Of a stretch of DNA of 25,057 bases, positions 1 through 7,415 are shown one piece after another. The stretch lies in the NCBI GenBank assembly GCA_963702765.1, contig CAVPEB010000002.1, forward strand, positions 1 to 25,057, written 5' to 3'. Every line of letters begins with the position of its first letter. Position 1 is the first letter of the stretch. The stretch comes from DATMNR01 sp963702765. Its GTDB lineage: Bacteria > Chloroflexota > Ktedonobacteria > Ktedonobacterales > Ktedonobacteraceae. Made by a program: the position numbers and the translations under genes. The notes below the pieces were generated by a model. It was not told the DNA's origin. It did not search any database and saw only the letters and a program-made list of their open reading frames with translations.

Positions 1-51
1 GCTCGTTGATCTCACAATATCGCGAAGATAATCAACTATCAACCTGGAAAA

Positions 52-1212
52 CTAGAACAAACTCATCTGTATCATGGGTCTACGTCCAGCAAGCAAGATA
101 TATGGCGCAGCCTGCTCTGGGGCATGTATATGTAGTTTACGTAAATGTGCCAGGTCGGTCAAATCACCATGTCTTCTAGCCCGAATTATAGATTCAGCTC
201 CAACAGGCCCAATTCCTGGAACCCGTAACAACTGTCTTCTAGTAGCCTTCATCACATCTATCGGAGCTTCGCGTAGATTACTTTCAGCCCATGCACGTTT
301 AGGATCAATATCAATTCTCAGATTGCCATCCTCCAAAAACGACAAATCCTCAACGCTCCAACCATAGTCCCTAAGCAAAAAACTGGCCTGGTACAGTCTG
401 TGTTCACGCAATGGATCTGTAGGCGTAATATTCTCAAAAGGTGTCTGCTCAACAGGATGAAAACCTGAATAGTAAGCTCGTGTCAAACCAAGTTTTCGAT
501 AAAGTAGGTTGCTGAGTGAAAGCAATTCCTGGTCTGTATCGCCCACCGCCCCAACGACAAATTGCGTCACGGTACTTGCCAATTTCTGATACGGGTGCTC
601 TTGTCTGACAGTTTGTGCCCATTGCAACATTTTTAACAACTCATCAATGAAATCTTTCTTTGGAGCAAGTGCACTTAAACGTTCCTGTGTCGGCCCTTCT
701 AAATTCACTGAGACTCGATCTGCGAGTTGCATCGCTCGATGCAACTGTTCATATTCTACACCCGGCATAATTTTGAGGTGAATATACCCCTTATACTCGT
801 ACCTATGACGAATGACGTCAATGGTATCGATGATTTTATCTTGCGTGGTCACACTACCTTTAATGATTCCTGAAGAAAGAAAAATTCCATCCACGCGATT
901 CGCCCTATGTAAGGTATCGAATGCCGATGCCATTTCATCTGATGAAAAGGTCGTTCGTTGTGTCTTACTTCGTCCGGCACGAAAAGGACAATAGAAGCAG
1001 TTACGTTCGCAAGCAGTCGTCATCATAGCTTTAAGTATCGGCTTCTTACCCGTTGGAGTAACCACGTTCGTAATGCACTCGTCAAGGCTACGCGACTGGT
1101 AGGGTACACGTTTGTGCTCCACCAGTGGCTGATCACCAGATGGTTCAAAATGTGTAGTATCACCCAATTGGGAGAGTTTAGTTAATGCGTCAGGAATAGA
1201 TTTAACTAACAT
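52..1212 (-). CDS. Radical SAM protein with C-terminal helix-hairpin-helix, putative DNA modification/repair
   Basis: 386 aa. The radical SAM CX3CX2C cluster motif is at C68, C72 and C75 (ACERNCFYC), so it should bind a 4Fe-4S cluster and cleave S-adenosylmethionine. A helix-hairpin-helix lies near residues 330-346 (RVPGIGPVGAESIIRARR), a DNA-backbone-binding element. The last five residues are QMSLF, close to the QL[SD]LF pentapeptide that docks proteins on the DNA polymerase sliding clamp. This layout matches the family named putative DNA modification/repair radical SAM protein, often encoded beside a uracil-DNA-glycosylase-like protein; no such partner is visible here, but the window ends 51 bases downstream. 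The substrate is unknown. The ATG at 1212 has no Shine-Dalgarno site, and the upstream promoter places the transcript start on the ATG itself. Family call good, function inferred. Confidence 0.88.
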   Translation of the reverse strand: MLVKSIPDALTKLSQLGDTTHFEPSGDQPLVEHKRVPYQSRSLDECITNVVTPTGKKPILKAMMTTACERNCFYCPFRAGRSKTQRTTFSSDEMASAFDTLHRANRVDGIFLSSGIIKGSVTTQDKIIDTIDVIRHRYEYKGYIHLKIMPGVEYEQLHRAMQLADRVSVNLEGPTQERLSALAPKKDFIDELLKMLQWAQTVRQEHPYQKLASTVTQFVVGAVGDTDQELLSLSNLLYRKLGLTRAYYSGFHPVEQTPFENITPTDPLREHRLYQASFLLRDYGWSVEDLSFLEDGNLRIDIDPKRAWAESNLREAPIDVMKATRRQLLRVPGIGPVGAESIIRARRHGDLTDLAHLRKLHIHAPEQAAPYILLAGRRPMIQMSLF

Positions 1213-1218
1213 ATATCT

Positions 1219-1247
1219 AGTATATAGTACATAAGTTCTATTGTCAA
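1219..1247 (-). promoter_or_regulatory. Sigma70-type promoter of the radical SAM/HhH gene, leaderless
   Basis: On the minus strand TTGACA (1242-1247) is followed after exactly 17 bases by TATACT (1219-1224). Six bases separate the -10 box from the A of the ATG at 1212, so the predicted start of transcription coincides with the start codon. Confidence 0.7.
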
Positions 1248-1370
1248 TTTGATTTGAGGGAAAATTTGTAGGTTCATATATTTGGGATTTAAATATTGAG
1301 GAACATTAACCTCAATATATTATTTCAGAGTAATATCTTAACTACATTCATTACCCAAACAAAACCTTAA

Positions 1371-1387
1371 GCATGATATAATCATGC
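1371..1387 (+). promoter_or_regulatory. -10 box inside a perfect inverted repeat, upstream of the SnoaL-like gene
   Basis: GCATGAT-ATA-ATCATGC is a perfect 7-bp inverted repeat with a 3-base centre. It encloses TATAAT (1377-1382). No good -35 box is seen 16-18 bases upstream, so a protein bound to the repeat could repress the promoter, or the promoter may need an activator. The gene's Shine-Dalgarno AGGAG is at 1407-1411. Confidence 0.5.
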
Positions 1388-1418
1388 TCATTGTGGATAA
1401 TAACTTAGGAGTTTAAAT

Positions 1419-2000
1419 ATGCAAGAAGACGAATATACGCTCCCTCAAATGGTTGACGAAGTTCGAGCAGGTACAATGGCACGCCGTGATTTTATGAAGA
1501 AACTTACAACTATGGGCATTACGACGGTTGGTATCAGCGCTATAATTGCCTCGATATCCACTTCTTCGGCTTCAGCAGTAGAAACACTTACGGATGGCCA
1601 AGCTGTACAACACCTACAGCATCATGACAATCACCTCAGGCATCAGGCTCGAGGCAATCTTCATGCATTGAATCAGGACTATGCAGAAAATGCCATAGTC
1701 GAGGATAGTATGCACTCAAAGCCATTTATTGGCCGCGCCGCGATTATGGACCGTAAGAATATCATCACTTCCGCTGCTTCCGAGGCGAAGATTACAATAA
1801 CCAACCGTATAGTTACCGGTAACCAGGTCACAGCCGAATGGATTGCGACAGGCATCCATACAGGGGATCTTCCTGGCTTGCCAGCCTCAGGTCGTCCTTT
1901 CTCAATTCATGGAGTTACAGTTGTTATCCGTCACGATGGCAAGATAGTACGTGAAGCACTCTATTACGACGTAAACAAACTTTATCGACAGCTTGGTTAA
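1419..2000 (+). CDS. Tat-exported SnoaL-like (NTF2-fold) protein
   Basis: 193 aa. Residues 22-28 (ARRDFMKK region) fit the twin-arginine motif, followed by a hydrophobic stretch at about 31-47 and a likely Ala-X-Ala cleavage site (SSASA) near residue 53; it should be exported folded through the Tat pathway. The mature part, from about residue 62, has the features of a SnoaL/ester cyclase-like cone: an N-terminal helix rich in His, a segment 'YAENAIVEDSM', then strands with 'GRAAI' and a C-terminal 'HDGKIVRE' hairpin. Such proteins are small-molecule isomerases, cyclases or binding proteins, and the ligand cannot be told from sequence. AGGAG lies 7 bases before the ATG. Monocistronic: a terminator follows at 2102-2135. 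Fold moderately sure, function unknown. Confidence 0.75.
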   Translation: MQEDEYTLPQMVDEVRAGTMARRDFMKKLTTMGITTVGISAIIASISTSSASAVETLTDGQAVQHLQHHDNHLRHQARGNLHALNQDYAENAIVEDSMHSKPFIGRAAIMDRKNIITSAASEAKITITNRIVTGNQVTAEWIATGIHTGDLPGLPASGRPFSIHGVTVVIRHDGKIVREALYYDVNKLYRQLG

Positions 2001-2101
2001 ATATTGAACTGGGTGCCATTTACAGCCACTTTATAACGTCATAGGTAAGTATATTCAAGAACTGCGATAGATGCTGCGTCAGCTTTGATTCATCAAATGT
2101 A

Positions 2102-2135
2102 GGGGGAAAGAAATGTTTCTTTCTCCCTATTTTTT
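2102..2135 (+). terminator. Intrinsic terminator after the SnoaL-like gene
   Basis: A 12-bp stem pairs 2102-2113 (GGGGGAAAGAAA) with 2116-2127 (TTTCTTTCTCCC), with one G-U pair and the innermost pair or pairs opening to form the loop. It is followed by TATTTTTT. It lies about 100 bases after the stop codon. The rest of the 305-base gap 2001-2305 holds a small perfect inverted repeat (TTTGATTCATCAAA, 2084-2097) and the PadR promoter. Confidence 0.7.
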
Positions 2136-2142
2136 GATCATC

Positions 2143-2203
2143 TTGACAAATGCAGGCTTTCAGATTATAAGATTTAAAAGACAGGTCTGTCAGACATTTC
2201 TGA
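2143..2203 (+). promoter_or_regulatory. Strong promoter with clustered operator-like palindromes, upstream of padR-type gene
   Basis: TTGACA (2143-2148) and TATAAG (2166-2171) are spaced by 17 bases. Immediately downstream, across the expected transcription start, three overlapping inverted repeats occur: GACAG-GT-CTGTC (2180-2191), TGTC-A-GACA (2188-2196) and TCAGA-CATT-TCTGA (2190-2203). The position suits a repressor site, most simply autoregulation by the PadR protein encoded next. Confidence 0.6.
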
Positions 2204-2305
2204 TAGATATGTCCTATAGTGCATTCTTTTCCTTCTGCCTATTGTTTATAGTAAATTGGATCAAGATTAAAATACCTTCACTGACTATTTTACAGAGGTA
2301 AACCT

Positions 2306-2887
2306 ATGTACGAGCTCATTATTCTCTCTCTGCTTATGCGTGAACCAATCCACGGTTATTTGATTTCCAAAATCATTAATGACATCATCGGACCTTTAGC
2401 CAAAGTCAGCCATGGATGGCTTTATCCTCGTCTGGGTAAATTAGAACAAGAGGGTTTGATAGTGACTTTATATGAAGGAGAAGAAGAAAAAAAAGGTGAG
2501 CGCCAACTTCGCACCTATCAGATCACGGAAGAAGGACGGAAGCGTTTTCATGAGTTAATGATGGATACATCATCCAATCCAGGTGAATACTCAAAATTCT
2601 TCTGGCAGAAAGTAAGTTTCCTTGAATACCTTCATCCTGCCGAACGCCTACATCTCATAGACCACTATATCAACTACTGCCAAACGCACATACTGCACCT
2701 AAAGGATCAGGCAAAGAATCTGGTTGAAGGGAAGGTTCAGTACTATGCTTTGGATTTAACCCAGCTTGAAGCAACTTTACACGTCTTACGTCGTTCAACA
2801 AGCCATTGGCAAGTCGATTTGGAATATGCAAACAATTTACGCGAGAAAGAAATGGCACTGGCCCTTAATGAACCAACTACAGCGTAA
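2306..2887 (+). CDS. PadR family transcriptional regulator
   Basis: 193 aa. The N-terminal half is a PadR winged helix: 'LSLLMREPIHGYLISKII' is the typical opening helix, followed by 'SHGWLYPRLGKLEQEGLI' (recognition helix) and the charged wing 'YEGEEEKKGERQLRTYQITEEGRKRF'. The C-terminal half, from about residue 85, is helical like the Vir_act_alpha_C dimerisation domain. PadR proteins are usually repressors released by small aromatic or antibiotic ligands. AGAGG is 7 bases before the ATG. It ends 71 bases before moaA on the same strand, so the two may be co-transcribed. The palindromes at 2180-2203 are candidate binding sites. The regulated target beyond itself is not evident. Confidence 0.92.
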   Translation: MYELIILSLLMREPIHGYLISKIINDIIGPLAKVSHGWLYPRLGKLEQEGLIVTLYEGEEEKKGERQLRTYQITEEGRKRFHELMMDTSSNPGEYSKFFWQKVSFLEYLHPAERLHLIDHYINYCQTHILHLKDQAKNLVEGKVQYYALDLTQLEATLHVLRRSTSHWQVDLEYANNLREKEMALALNEPTTA

Positions 2888-2958
2888 ATTACAAAAATGT
2901 GATATAGTTTTGTTAGACAAGAACTTCTTCTACACTGCACACACCAGGAGACAGATTC

Positions 2959-3954
2959 ATGGAACTACTCGTCGACAGCTATGGACGACGCATAAAAAGC
3001 TTGCGCATTTCAATTACTGATAAATGCAATTTTCGATGCACCTACTGCATGCCTGCAGAAGGATTGCCCTGGTTAAAGAAATCTGAGATCCTCTCCTATG
3101 AGGAAATCGAGCGCATTGCCAGGGTTGCTGTCAATATCGGTATAGAGCAAATTCGTCTAACTGGCGGCGAACCACTCGTGCGTAGAGATATCCCTGATCT
3201 CGTGCGCCAATTACGTAAGATTGATGGGCTACGAAGCCTCAGCCTTACAACAAATGGAATTCTTCTCAAGCAACTGGCTGGAGCACTCGCAGAGGCAGGC
3301 CTCACACGTATCAATGTCAGCCTGGATTCGCTCATCCGCGAAAAGTTCGCAAAACTTACACGTAGAGACCAACTCGCCCGCGTATTGGAGGGTTTGGAGG
3401 AGCTTGAGCGATACCCATCTATTCATCCAATAAAAGTAAATGCGGTTGCGATCAAGGACTATAGCGAAGAAGAAGTGCTTGAATTTGTACGCCTGGCTCG
3501 TCGTAAGGCCTACGTCATGCGTTGGATAGAATTCATGCCTTTGGATGCCGACCAGATCTGGCGCAAAGAGGACATTTTGACGGGTTCCGAATTGAAGGCT
3601 CTTATCGAGAACGAATATGGTCCTCTGGTTCCAATAACCACAGGTGATCCATCCGAAACTGCCCGCCGTTATACATTTAATGATGGGATAGGTGAAGTTG
3701 GTTTTATTAACCCTGTTAGTGAACCGTTCTGCGCAACATGTGATCGCATCCGACTCACCGCAGATGGACAATTACGCACATGCCTTTTCGCCATTGAAGA
3801 GACAGATTTGCGGGCTATCATACGCTCAGATGCATCCGACGAAGACCTGGCTAAAGCTATTCGACAGGCTGTCTGGAATAAAGAACTCAAGCATTATATA
3901 GGGGACAAACGATTCAAGCGAGCAAATCGCAGCATGTCAATGATTGGCGGCTGA
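2959..3954 (+). CDS. moaA: GTP 3',8-cyclase (molybdenum cofactor biosynthesis protein A)
   Basis: 331 aa, the usual length. MoaA converts GTP to 3',8-cyclo-7,8-dihydro-GTP, the first step of molybdopterin synthesis, with MoaC acting next. The N-terminal SAM cluster is C23, C27, C30 (CNFRCTYC). The second, substrate-binding cluster is C258, C261 and C275 in the typical CX2CX13C arrangement (CATCDRIRLTADGQLRTC). 'LTGGEPLVR' at 68-76 is the GGEP SAM-amino motif. The protein ends in Gly-Gly, as active MoaA proteins do. AGGAG lies 8 bases before the ATG. No other moa, moe or mob gene is in the window, so this copy is separated from the rest of the pathway or only loosely clustered with it. Confidence 0.96.
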   Translation: MELLVDSYGRRIKSLRISITDKCNFRCTYCMPAEGLPWLKKSEILSYEEIERIARVAVNIGIEQIRLTGGEPLVRRDIPDLVRQLRKIDGLRSLSLTTNGILLKQLAGALAEAGLTRINVSLDSLIREKFAKLTRRDQLARVLEGLEELERYPSIHPIKVNAVAIKDYSEEEVLEFVRLARRKAYVMRWIEFMPLDADQIWRKEDILTGSELKALIENEYGPLVPITTGDPSETARRYTFNDGIGEVGFINPVSEPFCATCDRIRLTADGQLRTCLFAIEETDLRAIIRSDASDEDLAKAIRQAVWNKELKHYIGDKRFKRANRSMSMIGG

Positions 3955-4138
3955 GTCATAAAATCATTTAGTTGAATCAACTTAGCATACACGGTTGTAA
4001 TTTACACATGTAATTCCTGCATCCAAAATGTGAACAAGGTTTAAGGTCAGCGTTACTAAAAAGCTTACAATTCGTCGTTATAGTCAAATAGAAGTACACA
4101 GTCCGAAAGCATACCAACTTTCAGATGGATTGTTCGTC

Positions 4139-4378
4139 ATGATAGCGCAAGACCAGAAAGAGGCCAATGTGGCACATGATGAAGCGGACCTGCTGACTGT
4201 CCGCGAAGTAGCTAAGCAATTGCGCGTGGATGATACCACGGTGCGACGCTGGATTAAAAATGGGGCTCTAGAGGCAATAACGCTGCCACATCGGGGAACT
4301 CGTCAAGCTTATCGAATTCGCCGCTCCACTGTAGATGCCTTGCTCACACCTGCTGAACGATCAGAAAAAGCTGAGTAG
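4139..4378 (+). CDS. Small excisionase/MerR-type helix-turn-helix DNA-binding protein
   Basis: 79 aa from the ATG at 4139; a TTG at 4130 in the same frame is an alternative, and neither has a clear ribosome site. Residues from about 17 to 70 form an excisionase-family (HTH_17) domain: 'LLTVREVAKQLRVDDTTVRRWIKNGAL' gives the helix-turn-helix with the conserved VRRWI, then a wing, 'RIRRSTVDALL'. Proteins of this size are used as recombination directionality factors or as small regulators. No integrase, attachment site or phage gene is nearby, so a chromosomal regulator is more likely. It precedes the ThyX-like gene by 45 bases on the same strand and may be co-transcribed with it. Confidence 0.75.
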   Translation: MIAQDQKEANVAHDEADLLTVREVAKQLRVDDTTVRRWIKNGALEAITLPHRGTRQAYRIRRSTVDALLTPAERSEKAE

Positions 4379-4423
4379 GTTTTTGTGTTTCAATAACCGC
4401 GACCAGAAAAGTTCAAAGGAAGA

Positions 4424-6196
4424 TTGTCTTCCAATGTACCTGTCATTGATTCCACGCTAGGACTTATGAACCAATCTCTTCAGAAAGCCAAAACAGACAT
4501 AAAGCCAGAGAAAGAATACATTATCGGTTCCTACCGATGGTTTACCTATCCTGCTGACTTGACTGGCTTACGGCTCATTTGTATAGAAGATCTTACTACG
4601 GGTACCATTATTACTACTACAATTACCAATCCTACCAAACGAACTGCAGCTCATAAAGCCTGGGCTGGCGCTCGTCAATCACGCGCTGCGGGTATGCCCT
4701 GGGAGATTTTATATGAAATGGGTGAAAAAGGGGTTGATCCCGACCAGAAACTTGAGGAAATGTTCCGCGGATATGGTCATGCATCCGTTGGTGACATGGC
4801 AAGGTTGACTGTAGATTTTGGCAAAATACCTATGCATTTGTGTTTGGCTCTCTTTCATGAGGGATATGTAAATTCAGGCCAGGAAAAATCGACTCGCTAT
4901 CAGGCATCATTTGGAAAAGCGATTCTACATCCCCTGCGACTCTACGTTCCTGAACGATTGCCAAAAGAGGAATTAGAAAACTTAGAGAAGCAATATCAAT
5001 CCTTTGGAATTGAATCTCTGGAGTTGTTCGCGAAACATAAAGCGGTGTTGTTACGTGCCTTTGAGGATTACTTTCAAGCTGATTCCACAAACAGAGATCA
5101 GAGAGGTGCCCTTACATCACGTGTTCTTGACTGTGCGAGGTATTTTCTACTCTTTGGCCAGTGGAGTGGGATGTCTTACGAAACATCTGCACGCGATTGG
5201 TCACGCCTTATTGCTGAATTGAAGGCTGCTCCCATTTCCTATTATCAAAAGGTTGCTGCACAGATTGAAAAATTGCTCGCGCCTACAAAAGAAGAGGAGG
5301 AAGCGCTCGATTATAAAGCAGAAGCACCAGGGCTTATCAGGCACACAGCTCCTCTATTTACAGCAAATAGGAACCTGCATACGTTAAAGCAATTCCTTGA
5401 AGAACAAACCAACTTACTTCAATGCGTCTCAATTTACAGAGGCTCTCCTCAATGCGAGGATCAACACGTGAGTTTGATGGAAATGCTGTTTACAGAGGGA
5501 GACAGATTAGCTGCATCGTATGCACAGTTGTTATGGCCTGGACTTGATAGAGTGCAACTCCTCAATTGGATACATACCCAAGACAGTGAGACAAAAGAGG
5601 CCATTAGCGCCATTATTTTTTCAGGTCACACCAACTATGGTGAAATGCCGGCATTTGGACGTACAACACGTATGACACTCGTAATGGAGAGTTTCTTAGG
5701 AGAATTACGCGATTTGAACCGTCATCGAGCATGGGGAAGGTTTTTCCCTTTGCCATTGATTTTTGGAGAAAAACTGACAAAGGAAACGATATCGCAAATT
5801 ATCGCACGCGGTTTCGGTTTGCCACTGTATTTGACAGATATTGAAGCGTTTGCAGAACAGAAAGCAATATTTGAGCAAGATTTAGTAGCATATTATTCTA
5901 AGCTACAAATGTTTTTAGAGAAAGTCTCTGCATTGTATCAAGATACACTTGACTATGGATTTGTCCTCAATCTTTTGCCACTCGCTCACCGGGTGGATCT
6001 TTGGATGCATGGCGACCCAAAGCAGGCAGCTTACCTCACAGCACAGCGTTCTCGACCCGGTGGGCATATCAACTACCGCTCTCTTGCTTACGAAGCCAAT
6101 CAACTTCTTGCAAAGAGTGATCCATACCTTTCTGGTATGCAGTTATCAAAGAAACCAGATCCTTCAAGTCGGGAAGAGTTCTTTGATAGAAGTTAA
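4424..6196 (+). CDS. ThyX-like tandem protein (diverged FAD-dependent thymidylate synthase family)
   Basis: 590 aa, more than twice the size of a normal ThyX (about 220-250 aa). Two ThyX-like halves can be seen. The first (about 70-270) has 'GHASVGDMARLTVDF' at 119, like the ThyX GHxSPxEHxxFTF strand, and 'NSGQEKSTRYQ' at 150, like the NExSxRYS end of the ThyX motif, but the RHR part is replaced by FHEGY. The second (about 395-560) has GH at 401 and 'LNRHRAWGRF' at 431-440, keeping RHR but not the NExSxRY part. Thus the signature RHRxxSxNxxSxRY is divided between the halves. Public annotation often labels such proteins FAD-dependent thymidylate synthase, but whether it makes dTMP is uncertain. 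TTG start with AAAGGAAG just upstream; an ATG at 4466 is an alternative. Confidence 0.7.
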   Translation: MSSNVPVIDSTLGLMNQSLQKAKTDIKPEKEYIIGSYRWFTYPADLTGLRLICIEDLTTGTIITTTITNPTKRTAAHKAWAGARQSRAAGMPWEILYEMGEKGVDPDQKLEEMFRGYGHASVGDMARLTVDFGKIPMHLCLALFHEGYVNSGQEKSTRYQASFGKAILHPLRLYVPERLPKEELENLEKQYQSFGIESLELFAKHKAVLLRAFEDYFQADSTNRDQRGALTSRVLDCARYFLLFGQWSGMSYETSARDWSRLIAELKAAPISYYQKVAAQIEKLLAPTKEEEEALDYKAEAPGLIRHTAPLFTANRNLHTLKQFLEEQTNLLQCVSIYRGSPQCEDQHVSLMEMLFTEGDRLAASYAQLLWPGLDRVQLLNWIHTQDSETKEAISAIIFSGHTNYGEMPAFGRTTRMTLVMESFLGELRDLNRHRAWGRFFPLPLIFGEKLTKETISQIIARGFGLPLYLTDIEAFAEQKAIFEQDLVAYYSKLQMFLEKVSALYQDTLDYGFVLNLLPLAHRVDLWMHGDPKQAAYLTAQRSRPGGHINYRSLAYEANQLLAKSDPYLSGMQLSKKPDPSSREEFFDRS

Positions 6197-6199
6197 GCA

Positions 6200-7216
6200 C
6201 TATCCCCATTGATTTCTGAGTCTTGGCAGAATCTCCTTTGAATACAGTTGTAGAAAACGTGATTGATCCTCTCCGGGAGCATGAAAGATCAGGTGAGTGA
6301 AACCAAGTTCGATGTATGGACGTATCTGTTCCACATGCTCATCGGGATCATTTGAGACAAGCCACCGGCGATGAGCCTGGTCAGCTACAGTTTCAGCTTT
6401 TTGCTCCATCTCACGCGGATCATGGATTGCGACTTTGTCTTCGGCAGGTAAAGCAAGCGCAGCCCAGATTCGTGTATCATCCATCGCACGTTGGCGGTCA
6501 TTGTCAAAAGAAACTTTGACTTCAATTGTACGTTCGATTGTTGCAGGATCACGTCCAGCCGCCCTCGCTCCTTCTTCAACTGCTGGAAGGAGTTGATCCG
6601 AGTAAAGTTGATCGCCTTTCCCTGAAGTGCAGATAAAGCCATCTCCAGCCCTCCCTGCGAATTTTGCGGCAACAGGTCCACCTGCACTAATATAAATAGG
6701 TACTGGTTCGTTGGGTCGGTCATAGATCGTTGCATTGCGAGTTTTATAATAAGTGCCCTCAAAAGTGACAAATTCTTCAGTCCACAGACGCTTGATGAGT
6801 TCAACTGCTTCACGTAAACGCGCTAAACGCTCTTTCGCAGGTGGCCAATCTGCTCCGGTAACCGCAATCTCATTAAGGGATTCTCCCGATCCAACCCCTA
6901 GAATAATTCTTCCTGGATTAAGCACTCCCAGTGTTCCAAATGCCTGTGCAACTATCGCGGGTTGATAACGAAATGTGGGAGTCAAGACGCTCGTCCCAAG
7001 GAGGACACGCTCGGTACGTTCACCGAGCGCGCCTAGCCACACCAATGCCTGGGGGGCATGCCCACCCGTATGCCGCCACGGCTGGAAATGGTCGCTAACC
7101 CATACACTATCGAACCCACATTCTTCCGCCTCAACTGCGAAGTCGAGCAACTGCCGTGGACCAAATTGCTCTGCTGAAGCCTTATAACCCAATTTCAAAG
7201 GGTGATTGGTCGTCAT
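6200..7216 (-). CDS. fgd: F420-dependent glucose-6-phosphate dehydrogenase (LLM class)
   Basis: 338 aa. It oxidises glucose-6-phosphate to 6-phosphogluconolactone and reduces coenzyme F420, supplying F420H2 in the cytoplasm. The sequence follows the mycobacterial Fgd1 nearly block by block: 'LGYKASAEQFGPR' at the start, 'SDHFQPWRHTGGHAP' (D42, H43, W47, equivalent to the known active-site D39/H40/W44), 'TSVLTPTFRY', 'GVGSGESLNEIA' (E112, equivalent to E109), 'GDGFICTSGKG' and a conserved 'DPDEHVEQ'. The Lys and Arg that bind the phosphate appear kept, but the residue after the second Lys, His in Fgd1, is Val here (AEDKVAI). Strong Shine-Dalgarno GAGGAG before the ATG. Converges on the ThyX-like gene, with a 3-base gap. 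It implies that the organism makes F420. Confidence 0.93.
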   Translation of the reverse strand: MTTNHPLKLGYKASAEQFGPRQLLDFAVEAEECGFDSVWVSDHFQPWRHTGGHAPQALVWLGALGERTERVLLGTSVLTPTFRYQPAIVAQAFGTLGVLNPGRIILGVGSGESLNEIAVTGADWPPAKERLARLREAVELIKRLWTEEFVTFEGTYYKTRNATIYDRPNEPVPIYISAGGPVAAKFAGRAGDGFICTSGKGDQLYSDQLLPAVEEGARAAGRDPATIERTIEVKVSFDNDRQRAMDDTRIWAALALPAEDKVAIHDPREMEQKAETVADQAHRRWLVSNDPDEHVEQIRPYIELGFTHLIFHAPGEDQSRFLQLYSKEILPRLRNQWG

Positions 7217-7261
7217 TTGATCTCCTCTAAAAAGACGTTACTATAAAATTGCCTGTTACAT

Positions 7262-7267
7262 ATTATA
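7262..7267 (-). promoter_or_regulatory. Candidate -10 box of fgd
   Basis: TATAAT on the minus strand, about 45 bases before the fgd start, flanked by short arms TGCCT and AGGCA. No convincing -35 box is present, so this is a weak call. Confidence 0.3.
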
Positions 7268-7415
7268 AGGCATCTAGCATAATTAGTGCGACAAAGTTGA
7301 GACAATTGTGTGATTTACCTGAGACAACTCTCTGATACCCTTATCATATACACGAACTTCCTAGACTTCCGGACTAGAACGTTGGGGGGTTGGAAAAAAC
7401 TTTTGAGGAGATTGT

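Noticed and set aside
2113..2301. 62-codon open frame between the SnoaL-like and PadR genes
   Set aside because: Its ATG lies inside the terminator hairpin, it has no Shine-Dalgarno site, and it overlaps the PadR promoter and palindromes.
3229..3771. 180-codon minus-strand open frame within moaA
   Set aside because: It lies wholly inside an intact, highly conserved moaA and its product shows no coherent domain.
3970..3982. AGTTGAATCAACT palindrome after moaA as a terminator
   Set aside because: The loop would be a single base and no T run follows; at most a weak protein-binding site.
4139..4378. Excisionase-like gene as a sign of a prophage or integrative element
   Set aside because: No integrase, attachment repeats, phage genes or tRNA gene are found around it; small HTH_17 proteins are also common chromosomal regulators.
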